Below are positions 1 to 5,735 of a stretch of DNA of 11,466 bases, one piece after another. Position 1 is the first letter of the stretch, and each line of letters begins with the position of its first letter. The notes below the pieces were generated by a model. That model was not told the origin of the DNA and did no database searches. It saw only the letters and a program-made list of their open reading frames with translations. The translations under genes and the position numbers were made by a program. Where the stretch lies: the NCBI GenBank assembly GCA_944363695.1, contig CALVUW010000026.1, positions 1-11,466 of the forward strand. The letters run 5' to 3'. The stretch comes from an uncultured Bacilli bacterium (GTDB lineage: Bacteria; Bacillota_I; Bacilli_A; RF39; UBA660).

Positions 1-471
1 ATTGCTAAAACAGAAAATTTAATTTTGAATACAGAAAATTTAAATGAACAATTATTAGCATATAGAACGTTTTTAGCAGAAAAAATGGATATAATTAAAC
101 AGCAGCGTAATACTATCTTGACGCAAGCTTTGGAAAAATGCAGTTATAATCAGCCTGACCAAATCATAAAGGAATTAAAAAAAGAATTAGTAAAACTAGA
201 TAAAAATATCAAAAAACAAATTAAACAGTGGCTAATGGAAGCCAATAAAACCTATTTCTTAGACGCGATGTCTACTTTAATCAACGATGATAAATTGACT
301 TCTTCTTTCACTAAAGAAATAACCAAATATTTGCAAACGTTTTATATTAAGCAAGTGATTGAAATGATAGATATGAAATTATTAGTAAAAGATACTACTT
401 TACTAAATGCTTTTAAAGAACAAATAGAAAGATTTATTTTTACGACTGAAAACTCTCATTTATTTGATTAA
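1..471 (+). CDS. Unrecognised Lys/Glu/Asn-rich protein, 5'-truncated
   Basis: The frame is open from base 1, so the gene almost certainly begins before the window. The visible part is 156 residues and a stop. A TTG at 25 is a formal start but has no ribosome site before it. The protein is highly charged, rich in Lys, Glu, Gln and Asn, and mostly helix-forming, with a possible coiled coil in the Glu/Lys-rich stretch around the middle. It has one Cys, no evident signal peptide and no membrane segment. A short internal duplication (TENL) is encoded by a 13-base direct repeat at bases 10-22 and 31-43. I recognise no family. In B. subtilis the genes before abrB are rsmI and its neighbours, and this does not resemble them. 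The stop codon lies within the terminator hairpin that follows, so the gene ends a transcript. Confidence 0.7.
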   Translation: MAKTENLILNTENLNEQLLAYRTFLAEKMDIIKQQRNTILTQALEKCSYNQPDQIIKELKKELVKLDKNIKKQIKQWLMEANKTYFLDAMSTLINDDKLTSSFTKEITKYLQTFYIKQVIEMIDMKLLVKDTTLLNAFKEQIERFIFTTENSHLFD

Positions 472-485
472 ATGAGAGCTTTTTT
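453..485 (+). terminator. Intrinsic terminator overlapping the end of the first gene
   Basis: A perfect 10-bp stem (453-462 with 469-478), a 6-base loop, then CT and a run of Ts. The stop codon of the upstream gene (469-471) forms part of the 3' arm, so coding sequence and terminator are fused. Confidence 0.85.
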
Positions 486-555
486 GTGATGGAAATAATT
501 ACCAAAGAAAAACTTTCCTTTGAAGTTTATAATAACAGTAGGTAACATTTTTAAA

Positions 556-564
556 TGGTATAAA
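556..564 (+). promoter_or_regulatory. Candidate extended -10 promoter for spoVT
   Basis: TGG TATAAA matches an extended -10 element (TGn TATAAT). I see no good -35 box 17 bases upstream. It lies about 53 bases before the spoVT start, after the preceding terminator, so spoVT is probably transcribed on its own. Confidence 0.45.
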
Positions 565-616
565 ATGGGCGAATTTAGAGAAAATATTACTATGGAGAAA
601 AAGGAAGGGAGCATTT

Positions 617-1159
617 ATGAAAGCAACAGGCGTGGTAAGAAGAATTGATGACTTAGGAAGAATTGTTATTCCTAAAGAAATTCGAAAAAGTTTAAAAATA
701 AGAGATGGAGAATCTTTAGAAATATTTGTTGATAATGAGGAAATTACATTGAAAAAATTTTCTTCATCAGCAGACTTAAGTATTGTTTCTCAAGCCTTAT
801 TAGATACTGTTTATACTGCTGTACGAAAAAATGTATTTGTAACAGATCGGGATAAGATAATTGCAGGAAGTGGAGACTTAAAGAAAGACTTTATGGGTAA
901 AGAGTTGTCTAGCAAGATGGAAGAAATTTTATTAAATTGTGAAAAAGTGAAAAAAAGCAATGTAGAAATAAATACTATTATTAATGATGACGGTGCGGAT
1001 GATAGGAAATATAATTATATTATAGAACCAATATTAGCCGATGGAGAAATAATGGGGTTGGTTTTAATGATTGATATGGTCAATAACACGTTTTCTCAAG
1101 AAGATGAACGATTAACTTTAATAATAGCCCAGTTTTTAGGAAAATATCTTGAACAGTAA
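617..1159 (+). CDS. spoVT: Stage V sporulation protein T (AbrB-type transcription factor)
   Basis: DNA-binding regulator which in B. subtilis tunes sigma-G-dependent genes in the forespore. Residues 1-47 form the swapped-hairpin AbrB/SpoVT domain, opening with MKATGVVRRIDDLGRIVIPK, nearly identical to B. subtilis SpoVT. Residues from about 55 to 180 form the C-terminal GAF-like domain, which AbrB and Abh lack. Its 180 residues compare with 178 in B. subtilis, so it looks complete. The ribosome site AAGGAAGGGAG (601-611) lies 5 bases before the ATG. In B. subtilis the AbrB paralogue sits at this position next to metS and spoVT lies elsewhere; here spoVT itself occupies the slot. A new promoter's -35 box overlaps its last codons. 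Confidence 0.93.
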   Translation: MKATGVVRRIDDLGRIVIPKEIRKSLKIRDGESLEIFVDNEEITLKKFSSSADLSIVSQALLDTVYTAVRKNVFVTDRDKIIAGSGDLKKDFMGKELSSKMEEILLNCEKVKKSNVEINTIINDDGADDRKYNYIIEPILADGEIMGLVLMIDMVNNTFSQEDERLTLIIAQFLGKYLEQ

Positions 1160-1177
1160 TCATTATTATGATAGAAT
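1149..1177 (+). promoter_or_regulatory. Sigma-A-type promoter for the T-box/metG transcript
   Basis: TTGAAC (1149-1154), a 17-base spacer, and TAGAAT (1172-1177): four or more of six matches in each box with ideal spacing. The predicted start of transcription near 1184 is just before stem I of the T-box. The -35 box lies inside the last spoVT codons. An alternative -10 (TATGAT, 1167-1172) overlaps. Confidence 0.75.
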
Positions 1178-1189
1178 ACGAAATAAGAA

Positions 1190-1401
1190 AAGTGATGAAA
1201 GAGAGTTTTATAGAATTTTTAGTTTAAGAGAACTCGGTTGGTGAGAAAGAGTCGAATAAAATCTATAAAATATGGCTCTGGAACTTTTATATCGATAGGT
1301 AGGTATAAACGTGACTTAAGCGTTAATTAGAATGAGTGCAATTTATTGTAAAAAAGGTGGTACCACGGGAAAACTCGTCCTTTTGTGCAATAAATTTTTT
1401 T
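1190..1401 (+). ncRNA. T-box riboswitch, methionine (AUG specifier)
   Basis: Leader that senses uncharged tRNA-Met and controls read-through into metG. The 5' GATGAA-AGAGAGT motif (about 1194-1206) is followed by a 9-bp stem I helix (1206-1214 with 1262-1270). The distal loop contains GGTTGGTG (1236-1243). The specifier loop follows directly, with ATG at 1272-1274 and then a CTCTGGAAC context. The conserved T-box AGGTGGTACCACGG is at 1355-1368; its TGGT (1358-1361) is complementary to an ACCA tRNA 3' end. The terminator stem pairs AATTTATTG (about 1340-1348) with CAATAAATT (about 1388-1396), with inner pairs AAAAGG/CCTTTT, and ends in seven Ts (1395-1401). Specifier and downstream gene agree, which supports the assignment. 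Confidence 0.93.
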
Positions 1402-1415
1402 ATTAGGAGGAAACT

Positions 1416-2963
1416 ATGGAAAAGAAATATTATATTACAACTGCTATTGCATATACATCTGGTAAACCACATATTGGTAATACTTATGAAATTGTTTTAG
1501 CCGATGCGATTGCTCGTTATAAACGTCAAATGGGTTATGATGTCTTTTTTCAGACTGGTACTGATGAACATGGTCAAAAAATAGAAAAAAAGGCAGAAGA
1601 AGCAGGGGTTACACCACAGGAATTTGTTGATGACATTGCTGCTGAAATTAAACGTATTTGGGATTTAATGAATACCAGTTATGATCAATTTGTGCGTACA
1701 ACCGATAAAGAACACGTTAAAAAAGTACAAAAAATATTCAAAAAGCTGTATGAACAAGGAGATATTTATAAGGGCAAATATGAAGGATTGTATTGTACAC
1801 CATGTGAATCATTTTTTACAGAAAGCCAATTAGTCAACGGTTGCTGTCCAGATTGTGGACGTCCTGTTGAAAAAGCAGAAGAAGAAGCTTATTTCTTTAG
1901 GATGAGTAAATATCAAAAACGTTTAGAAGATTATATTGAGACTCATCCGCATTTTATTGAGCCACTTGCTAGAAAAAATGAAATGGTGAATAACTTTTTA
2001 AAACCAGGCTTACAAGATTTATGCGTATCTCGTACTAGTTTTAAATGGGGCATTCCTGTAGATTTTGATCCTGGACATATTGTTTATGTTTGGATTGATG
2101 CTTTAACTAACTATATTACTTTTATTGGCTATGATCCTGATGGAAGCGAAGAACAGTTTTCGAAATGGTGGCCTGCCAATTTGCATTTAATCGGTAAAGA
2201 TATTCTGAGATTTCATACTATTTATTGGCCTATTATTTTAATGGCACTAGATTTACCGCTACCTGAGCAGATTTTTGGTCATCCATGGTTATTAACTGCT
2301 AATGATAAAATGAGTAAATCAAAAGGTAATGTGATATACGCTGATGATTTAGTAGATTCTTTTGGAGTCGATGCGGTGAGATATTATTTACTTCATGAAA
2401 TTCCGTTTGCTAGTGATGGTAATATTACGTACGAATTGTTAATCGATCGAATTAATAGTGATTTGGCTAATATATTAGGTAATTTAGTACAACGTACTCT
2501 ATCAATGGCAGATAAATATTTTGATCGTCATGTTACTTATACAGAAGAAACAGAAGAAATTGATAATATACTATTAAATGCTATTAATGGTTTAACAGAG
2601 AATATTGAACAAAAGATGGAAAAACTTGAAGTAGCTGATAGTATTAGTTGTATTTTTGATGTTTTGCGTCTTAGCAACAAATACATTGACGAGACAACGC
2701 CTTGGATATTGAGCAAGGATGAAACGAAACGTAATCGCTTAGAAACCGTTATTTATCATTTATTAGAAGCGATAAGAGTTTGTGCTATCAAGCTAACACC
2801 ATTTTTGCCTGATACTGCACTTAATATTCAAAAACAATTAAATAGTACTGATCAGAGTCAACAATTTAATAAAAATAATCATTATGAAGTGGGAAAAGCA
2901 GAAATTTTATTTGCTAGAATCGATAAAACTAAGTTTATGGAAGAAATGGAAAACTGTAAATAG
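1416..2963 (+). CDS. metG: Methionyl-tRNA synthetase, short form
   Basis: Class I aminoacyl-tRNA synthetase that charges tRNA-Met with methionine in the cytoplasm. The HIGH-type signature is HIGN at residues 19-22 and KMSKS is at 298-302. The connective insert carries a zinc knuckle with Cys127, Cys130, Cys144 and Cys147. The C-terminal helical anticodon-binding domain includes NKYIDETTPW. At 515 residues it ends after this domain and lacks the roughly 110-residue EMAPII/Trbp111-like tRNA-binding extension found on B. subtilis MetS (664 residues). Similar short enzymes occur in other bacteria, so this is not necessarily a truncation. AGGAGG (1405-1410) lies 5 bases before the ATG. Expression is controlled by the preceding T-box. 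Confidence 0.97.
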   Translation: MEKKYYITTAIAYTSGKPHIGNTYEIVLADAIARYKRQMGYDVFFQTGTDEHGQKIEKKAEEAGVTPQEFVDDIAAEIKRIWDLMNTSYDQFVRTTDKEHVKKVQKIFKKLYEQGDIYKGKYEGLYCTPCESFFTESQLVNGCCPDCGRPVEKAEEEAYFFRMSKYQKRLEDYIETHPHFIEPLARKNEMVNNFLKPGLQDLCVSRTSFKWGIPVDFDPGHIVYVWIDALTNYITFIGYDPDGSEEQFSKWWPANLHLIGKDILRFHTIYWPIILMALDLPLPEQIFGHPWLLTANDKMSKSKGNVIYADDLVDSFGVDAVRYYLLHEIPFASDGNITYELLIDRINSDLANILGNLVQRTLSMADKYFDRHVTYTEETEEIDNILLNAINGLTENIEQKMEKLEVADSISCIFDVLRLSNKYIDETTPWILSKDETKRNRLETVIYHLLEAIRVCAIKLTPFLPDTALNIQKQLNSTDQSQQFNKNNHYEVGKAEILFARIDKTKFMEEMENCK

Positions 2964-2966
2964 CAT

Positions 2967-2978
2967 TGTCAATTGACA
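2967..2978 (+). repeat. Perfect 12-bp palindrome after metG
   Basis: TGTCAA/TTGACA is a perfect inverted repeat without spacer, 4 bases after the metG stop. It could be a protein-binding site or may simply extend the terminator region. The TTGACA half looks like a -35 box but has no -10 at 16-18 bases. Confidence 0.4.
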
Positions 2979-2979
2979 G

Positions 2980-3012
2980 AAAAAGAACACTTTTATTAGT
3001 TTTCTTTTTTTC
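2980..3012 (+). terminator. Intrinsic terminator of metG, probably bidirectional
   Basis: AAAAAGAA-C-ACT (2980-2991) pairs with AGT-T-TTCTTTTT (2998-3009) around a 6-base loop, with one C/T internal mismatch, and runs into more Ts. The A-rich 5' arm would also give a U-tract in the other direction. Confidence 0.6.
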
Positions 3013-3017
3013 TTATG

Positions 3018-3026
3018 TGTTATAGT
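3018..3026 (+). promoter_or_regulatory. Extended -10 promoter before the 61-residue gene
   Basis: TGT TATAGT, an extended -10 element with a weak -35. The same TGTTATAnT motif precedes the signal peptidase operon (7135-7143) and ksgA (9515-9523). It would give a 5' leader of roughly 70 bases containing the direct repeat AGTAGTTC (3060-3067 and 3071-3078). Confidence 0.5.
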
Positions 3027-3104
3027 GAAAAAGTAGGGGGTTAATGCAGTTAGAGGTAGAGTAGTTCGAAAGTAGTTCAAAAAATAGGAAAGGACGAAAA
3101 GAAC

Positions 3105-3290
3105 ATGCCAAAACTAATAGTTAAAATTGGAATCGGAAGGTTTATGTTCTTATTGTTATATTTAAGTATTGCTTTATTAGCGATAGCTGGAAATAACTAT
3201 ATGGATATATGCTACTTCATTGCATTAACTATTTATCTGTTGCGAGTTTTTCTATATACTCGTAGGAAAAAACGATTAGCCACTTCTTGA
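3105..3290 (+). CDS. Small two-helix membrane protein, unknown
   Basis: A 61-residue protein with two hydrophobic segments, about residues 12-29 and 35-51, joined by a short GNNYMD turn. It ends in a basic tail (RRKKR), which suggests the C-terminus stays in the cytoplasm. The ribosome site AGGAAAGGA (about 3086-3094) lies roughly 10 bases before the ATG. It has its own promoter and possibly its own terminator, so it is probably a separate small transcription unit between metG and tatD, although read-through into tatD is possible. I recognise no family. B. subtilis has no gene at this position. Confidence 0.7.
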   Translation: MPKLIVKIGIGRFMFLLLYLSIALLAIAGNNYMDICYFIALTIYLLRVFLYTRRKKRLATS

Positions 3291-3305
3291 AAAGTGTCTT
3301 TTTCT
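3281..3305 (+). terminator. Possible weak terminator overlapping the small gene's stop
   Basis: CACTT (3281-3285) pairs with AAGTG (3292-3296) around a 6-base loop, followed by a T-rich tail. The stem is only 5 bp, and tatD has no obvious promoter of its own, so this may be leaky and allow read-through. Confidence 0.35.
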
Positions 3306-3311
3306 TTGTTT

Positions 3312-3317
3312 GGGAGG
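3312..3317 (+). promoter_or_regulatory. Ribosome binding site that sets the tatD start
   Basis: GGGAGG lies 7 bases before the ATG at 3325. An in-frame TTG at 3310 would have to be translated through this site, so ATG 3325 is the better start. Confidence 0.85.
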
Positions 3318-3324
3318 TATAAAA

Positions 3325-4083
3325 ATGTTTATTGATACACATTGTCATATAAGTAAAGAATATTATTCTGATATAGATTTTATATTAGAGGGAAATATAA
3401 AGGCTGATGTAAATCCCATTATTATTTCTAGCTCTACACCACAAGATTTAAAAGAAACGTTATCTTTACTTGCTACTTATTCAAATTTATATGCAAGTAT
3501 TGGTTATCATCCTGAGGTAGCAGACAGTATTACAGATGACGACCTAAAGTTTTTAGAAGAACATTTAAAGAATAAACAAGTAGTCGCGATAGGAGAAATT
3601 GGTTTGGACTATTACTATACAAAGCAAAACAGAGATAAACAGAAAAAGTTATTTGAACAACAATTACAGTTGGCTGAAAAATATCATTTACCAGTTGTTA
3701 TTCATTCTCGAGATGCTACTAATGATACTATTGAAACATTAAAAAAATACAAAGTGATTGGTAGCATTCATTGTTTTAGTGGTAGCTTAGAAACAGCTAA
3801 AGAATATTTAGCTATGGGTTATTATCTGGGTATAGGAGGCGTTGTTACATTTAAAAATAGTAAGTTAAAAGAAACTGTTAAAGAAATTCCACTCAACAGA
3901 ATTTTATTAGAAACTGATAGCCCTTATTTGAGTCCTGAACCATTTAGAGGCCAGCAAAACTCTTCTAAAAATATTCCTATTATTGCTACTAAAATCGCTC
4001 AAATAAAGCAAACCTCCTTAGAAGAAGTAGCTACTAAAACCACAACTAATGCTATTAAGTTATTTAGCTTGGGAAAAAAATAG
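3325..4083 (+). CDS. tatD: TatD-family metal-dependent deoxyribonuclease
   Basis: TIM-barrel metallohydrolase of the TatD family (YabD in B. subtilis), with DNase activity known in family members and roles proposed in DNA repair or turnover. From ATG 3325 the protein has 252 residues, the usual length. Metal ligands are visible in order: His6 and His8 (DTHCH), Glu91 (AIGEIGLDY), His127 (VVIHSRD), His149 (SIHCFSG) and Asp198 (LLETDSPYL). The family hallmark ETDSPYLSPEPFRG is intact. Its place after metG is conserved in Bacilli. The downstream side differs: in B. subtilis yabE and rnmV follow, while here the TasA-like cluster begins about 75 bases later. Confidence 0.95.
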   Translation: MFIDTHCHISKEYYSDIDFILEGNIKADVNPIIISSSTPQDLKETLSLLATYSNLYASIGYHPEVADSITDDDLKFLEEHLKNKQVVAIGEIGLDYYYTKQNRDKQKKLFEQQLQLAEKYHLPVVIHSRDATNDTIETLKKYKVIGSIHCFSGSLETAKEYLAMGYYLGIGGVVTFKNSKLKETVKEIPLNRILLETDSPYLSPEPFRGQQNSSKNIPIIATKIAQIKQTSLEEVATKTTTNAIKLFSLGKK

Positions 4084-4084
4084 C

Positions 4085-4110
4085 TTGTCAGATAGACAAA
4101 AAATGTTGTC
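4085..4110 (+). repeat. Three alternating TTGTC/GACAA half-sites after tatD
   Basis: TTGTC (4085-4089), GACAA (4095-4099) and TTGTC (4106-4110) can form two mutually exclusive 5-bp hairpins. No T-run follows, so this is not a standard terminator and tatD transcripts may run into the next gene. The half-sites resemble the TGTCAATTGACA palindrome after metG. Their role is unknown. Confidence 0.3.
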
Positions 4111-4158
4111 AAATTCTTTCTGTGTAGGTAGATAATTTTTTAAAATTAAATTTATGAC

Positions 4159-4202
4159 TTGCTAGAAATGCCTAAATGTGATACCTTTATATCATAAGGA
4201 GG
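4159..4202 (+). promoter_or_regulatory. Promoter and ribosome site of TasA-like gene 1
   Basis: TTGCTA (4159-4164), 17 bases, TACCTT (4182-4187) preceded by TG, then AAGGAGG (4196-4202). It is clearly homologous to the promoters of copies 2 and 3, but the -10 is further from consensus and the palindrome in the spacer is lost. An AT-rich stretch (4131-4156) just upstream could act as an UP element. Confidence 0.65.
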
Positions 4203-4213
4203 TTAGACAGAGT

Positions 4214-4828
4214 ATGGAGAAAGATTCTTCTAAAAAGATTCTATTATCAGTGTTAGGCGTTGCAATTCTAATTGTAGCTGTAGTAGGTGTTTCATTTGCA
4301 GCATTTAGTTATAGCAGAACAGGTGAAGAAATCAACCAGATTACAACTGGTACTATTAGTATGTTATATACTGATGATTCAAATGGAATTAAAATTTCTG
4401 ATGCCCTACCAATGGATGATGAGAGCGGTAAAGCATTAACTGGAGAAAACAATGTCTTTGATTTCACTGTTTCTGCCACTATTAGCGGTACTGCTACTAT
4501 TAATTATGCCATTACTGCAACTAAAGAAGTTGATAGCACTTTACCAGATACTGCTGTTAAAGTATATTTAACTTCAGCTAGTGATGCAACAGTAGATTTA
4601 GCGCCAACAAAAGTTTCTGCACTTACTAAAACAGTTGGCGGAAATTCTGCAGGTGCACCAGCTGATGAATATACCTTAAAAACAGGTACTATCAGTGCTA
4701 CTGGATCAACTGCTTACAGATTAAGAATGTGGATTGCAGACGATTATGCTGGAGATGAAACAGCAGGTATTACTTCTCAAACTTATAAGTTGAGAGTTAA
4801 TGTCTATGGTGCTGCAGCAGCTCAATAA
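4214..4828 (+). CDS. TasA/camelysin-like secreted protein, copy 1
   Basis: Predicted exported beta-sandwich subunit of a surface fibre or matrix, 204 residues. The N-terminus has a SipW-class signal: basic KK at 7-8, a hydrophobic core at about 9-29, and the AF motif (VSFA|AFSYSR), with probable cleavage after Ala29. The following ITTGTISM (43-50) corresponds to the f-x-x-G-t-l-x-l strand after the AF motif in TasA and camelysin. Conserved blocks are NGIKISDALPM, FDFTVSATISG and YRLRMWIADDYAG, and the protein ends in VYGAAAAQ. It has no Cys. ATG 4214 is preferred because AAGGAGG lies 11 bases upstream; an in-frame GTG at 4178 falls inside the promoter. It is the first of three tandem copies and has its own promoter and terminator. 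Membership in the SipW-dependent class is well supported; fibre formation is inferred. Confidence 0.85.
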   Translation: MEKDSSKKILLSVLGVAILIVAVVGVSFAAFSYSRTGEEINQITTGTISMLYTDDSNGIKISDALPMDDESGKALTGENNVFDFTVSATISGTATINYAITATKEVDSTLPDTAVKVYLTSASDATVDLAPTKVSALTKTVGGNSAGAPADEYTLKTGTISATGSTAYRLRMWIADDYAGDETAGITSQTYKLRVNVYGAAAAQ

Positions 4829-4850
4829 AAGACGAGCATAATGAAAATAG

Positions 4851-4882
4851 AAAGTGTCTAATCTCTGACACTTTTTCTTTTT
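4851..4882 (+). terminator. Terminator of TasA-like gene 1
   Basis: AAAGTGTC (4851-4858) pairs perfectly with GACACTTT (4867-4874), with loop TAATCTCT and a T-rich tail. The same stem and loop recur after copies 2 and 3. Confidence 0.9.
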
Positions 4883-4926
4883 CAATTATATGTTATGAAC
4901 GTAGTGTCTAATTATATTTATCCATT

Positions 4927-4986
4927 GGAAAAATCTTGCTAACATAAAATTTATGTGCTATATTTATATCATAAGGAGGTTAGACA
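4927..4986 (+). repeat. 60-bp exact direct repeat, promoter copy of gene 2
   Basis: Identical base for base to 5672-5731, an offset of 745 bases. The block holds the -35, inverted repeat, -10 and ribosome site, which shows a recent tandem duplication. Confidence 0.95.
4936..4979 (+). promoter_or_regulatory. Promoter, spacer palindrome and ribosome site of TasA-like gene 2
   Basis: TTGCTA (4936-4941), a 17-base spacer, TATATT (4959-4964) with an extended TG (4956-4957), then AAGGAGG (4973-4979). The spacer contains ACATAAA-A-TTTATGT (4942-4956), a perfect 7+7 inverted repeat lying between the two boxes, where a bound repressor would block RNA polymerase. Confidence 0.8.
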
Positions 4987-4990
4987 AAGC

Positions 4991-5602
4991 ATGAAGGACA
5001 ATTCTTCAAAACAAATTTTATTATCAGTATTAGGAGTTGCAATTTTAGTTGTCGCAGTTGTTGGTGTTTCATTTGCAGCATTCAGTTATAGTAGAACTGG
5101 TGAAAAAATCAATCAAATTACGACTGGTACCATTACAATGAGTTATACGGATGTAACCAACGGAATTAATATTAGCGATGCTCTACCAATGAGTGACGCT
5201 AATGGTAAATTGTTGGAAGATGAAAATCAATATTTTGATTTCACTGTTTCTGCAACTATTAGTGGTACTGCTACTATTAATTATGCCATTACTGCATCTA
5301 AAGAATCTGATAGTACATTGCCAGATAATGCCGTTAAAGTATATTTAACATCTGCAGAAGATGCTACTGATGAATTAGTGCCAACCAAAGTTTCAGAATT
5401 AACTCCGATTGCAGCAAGTGATGTTTCAGGTGCTTTAGCGGGACAATTCTTACTAAAACGTGGTACTATTTCTAGTACTTCTAGTACAACTTACAGACTA
5501 AGAATGTGGATTGCAGATGACTATGCTGGAGCTGGTGGTTCTATAACTTCTCAAAAATATAAATTGAGAGTTAATGTCTATGGTGCTGCAGCAGCTCAAT
5601 AA
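4991..5602 (+). CDS. TasA/camelysin-like secreted protein, copy 2
   Basis: A 203-residue paralogue of copy 1 with the same plan: SipW-class signal peptide with probable cleavage VSFA|AFSYSR, ITTGTITM strand, NGINISDALPM, FDFTVSATISG, YRLRMWIADDYAG, and the tail VYGAAAAQ. Differences from copies 1 and 3 concentrate around residues 137-152 (here ELTPIAASDVSGALAGQ) and in two short loops flanking the YRLRMW strand. It has no Cys. The start at 4991 is fixed by AAGGAGG 11 bases upstream and by a predicted transcript start near 4971, which leaves a leader of only about 20 bases. It carries its own promoter and terminator, so its dose can differ from that of its neighbours. Confidence 0.85.
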   Translation: MKDNSSKQILLSVLGVAILVVAVVGVSFAAFSYSRTGEKINQITTGTITMSYTDVTNGINISDALPMSDANGKLLEDENQYFDFTVSATISGTATINYAITASKESDSTLPDNAVKVYLTSAEDATDELVPTKVSELTPIAASDVSGALAGQFLLKRGTISSTSSTTYRLRMWIADDYAGAGGSITSQKYKLRVNVYGAAAAQ

Positions 5603-5621
5603 AAATGAGTGAAATAAAAAC

Positions 5622-5651
5622 AAAAAGTGTCTAATCTCTGACACTTTTTTT
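5622..5651 (+). terminator. Terminator of TasA-like gene 2
   Basis: AAAAAGTGTC (5622-5631) pairs with GACACTTTTT (5640-5649) around the same TAATCTCT loop as in copy 1, followed by further Ts. Confidence 0.9.
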
Positions 5652-5671
5652 CATCTGTTTGCTTCATAAAG

Positions 5672-5731
5672 GGAAAAATCTTGCTAACATAAAATTTATG
5701 TGCTATATTTATATCATAAGGAGGTTAGACA
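5672..5731 (+). repeat. 60-bp exact direct repeat, promoter copy of gene 3
   Basis: Identical to 4927-4986. Together with the near-identical gene ends and terminators, it makes the three genes a tandem array open to homologous recombination. Confidence 0.95.
5681..5724 (+). promoter_or_regulatory. Promoter, spacer palindrome and ribosome site of TasA-like gene 3
   Basis: TTGCTA (5681-5686), 17 bases, TATATT (5704-5709) with extended TG, then AAGGAGG (5718-5724). It has the same ACATAAA-A-TTTATGT inverted repeat (5687-5701) as gene 2. Confidence 0.8.
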
Positions 5732-5735
5732 GAGC

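Noticed and set aside
2973..2978. TTGACA as a perfect -35 box for the 61-residue gene
   Set aside because: No acceptable -10 lies 16-18 bases downstream. The clear extended -10 is 42 bases away, so TTGACA is better seen as half of the palindrome.
4085..4110. Terminator after tatD
   Set aside because: The 5-bp hairpins are followed by A-rich, not T-rich sequence on the + strand, so they do not meet the criteria for an intrinsic terminator.
4178..4213. Upstream GTG or TTA-region starts adding 12 residues to TasA-like copies 1-3 (also 4955-4990 and 5700-5735)
   Set aside because: The extra codons cover the -10 box and the ribosome site itself. The apparent conservation of the 12 residues is due to the repeated control DNA, and the signal peptide is better formed from the later ATG.
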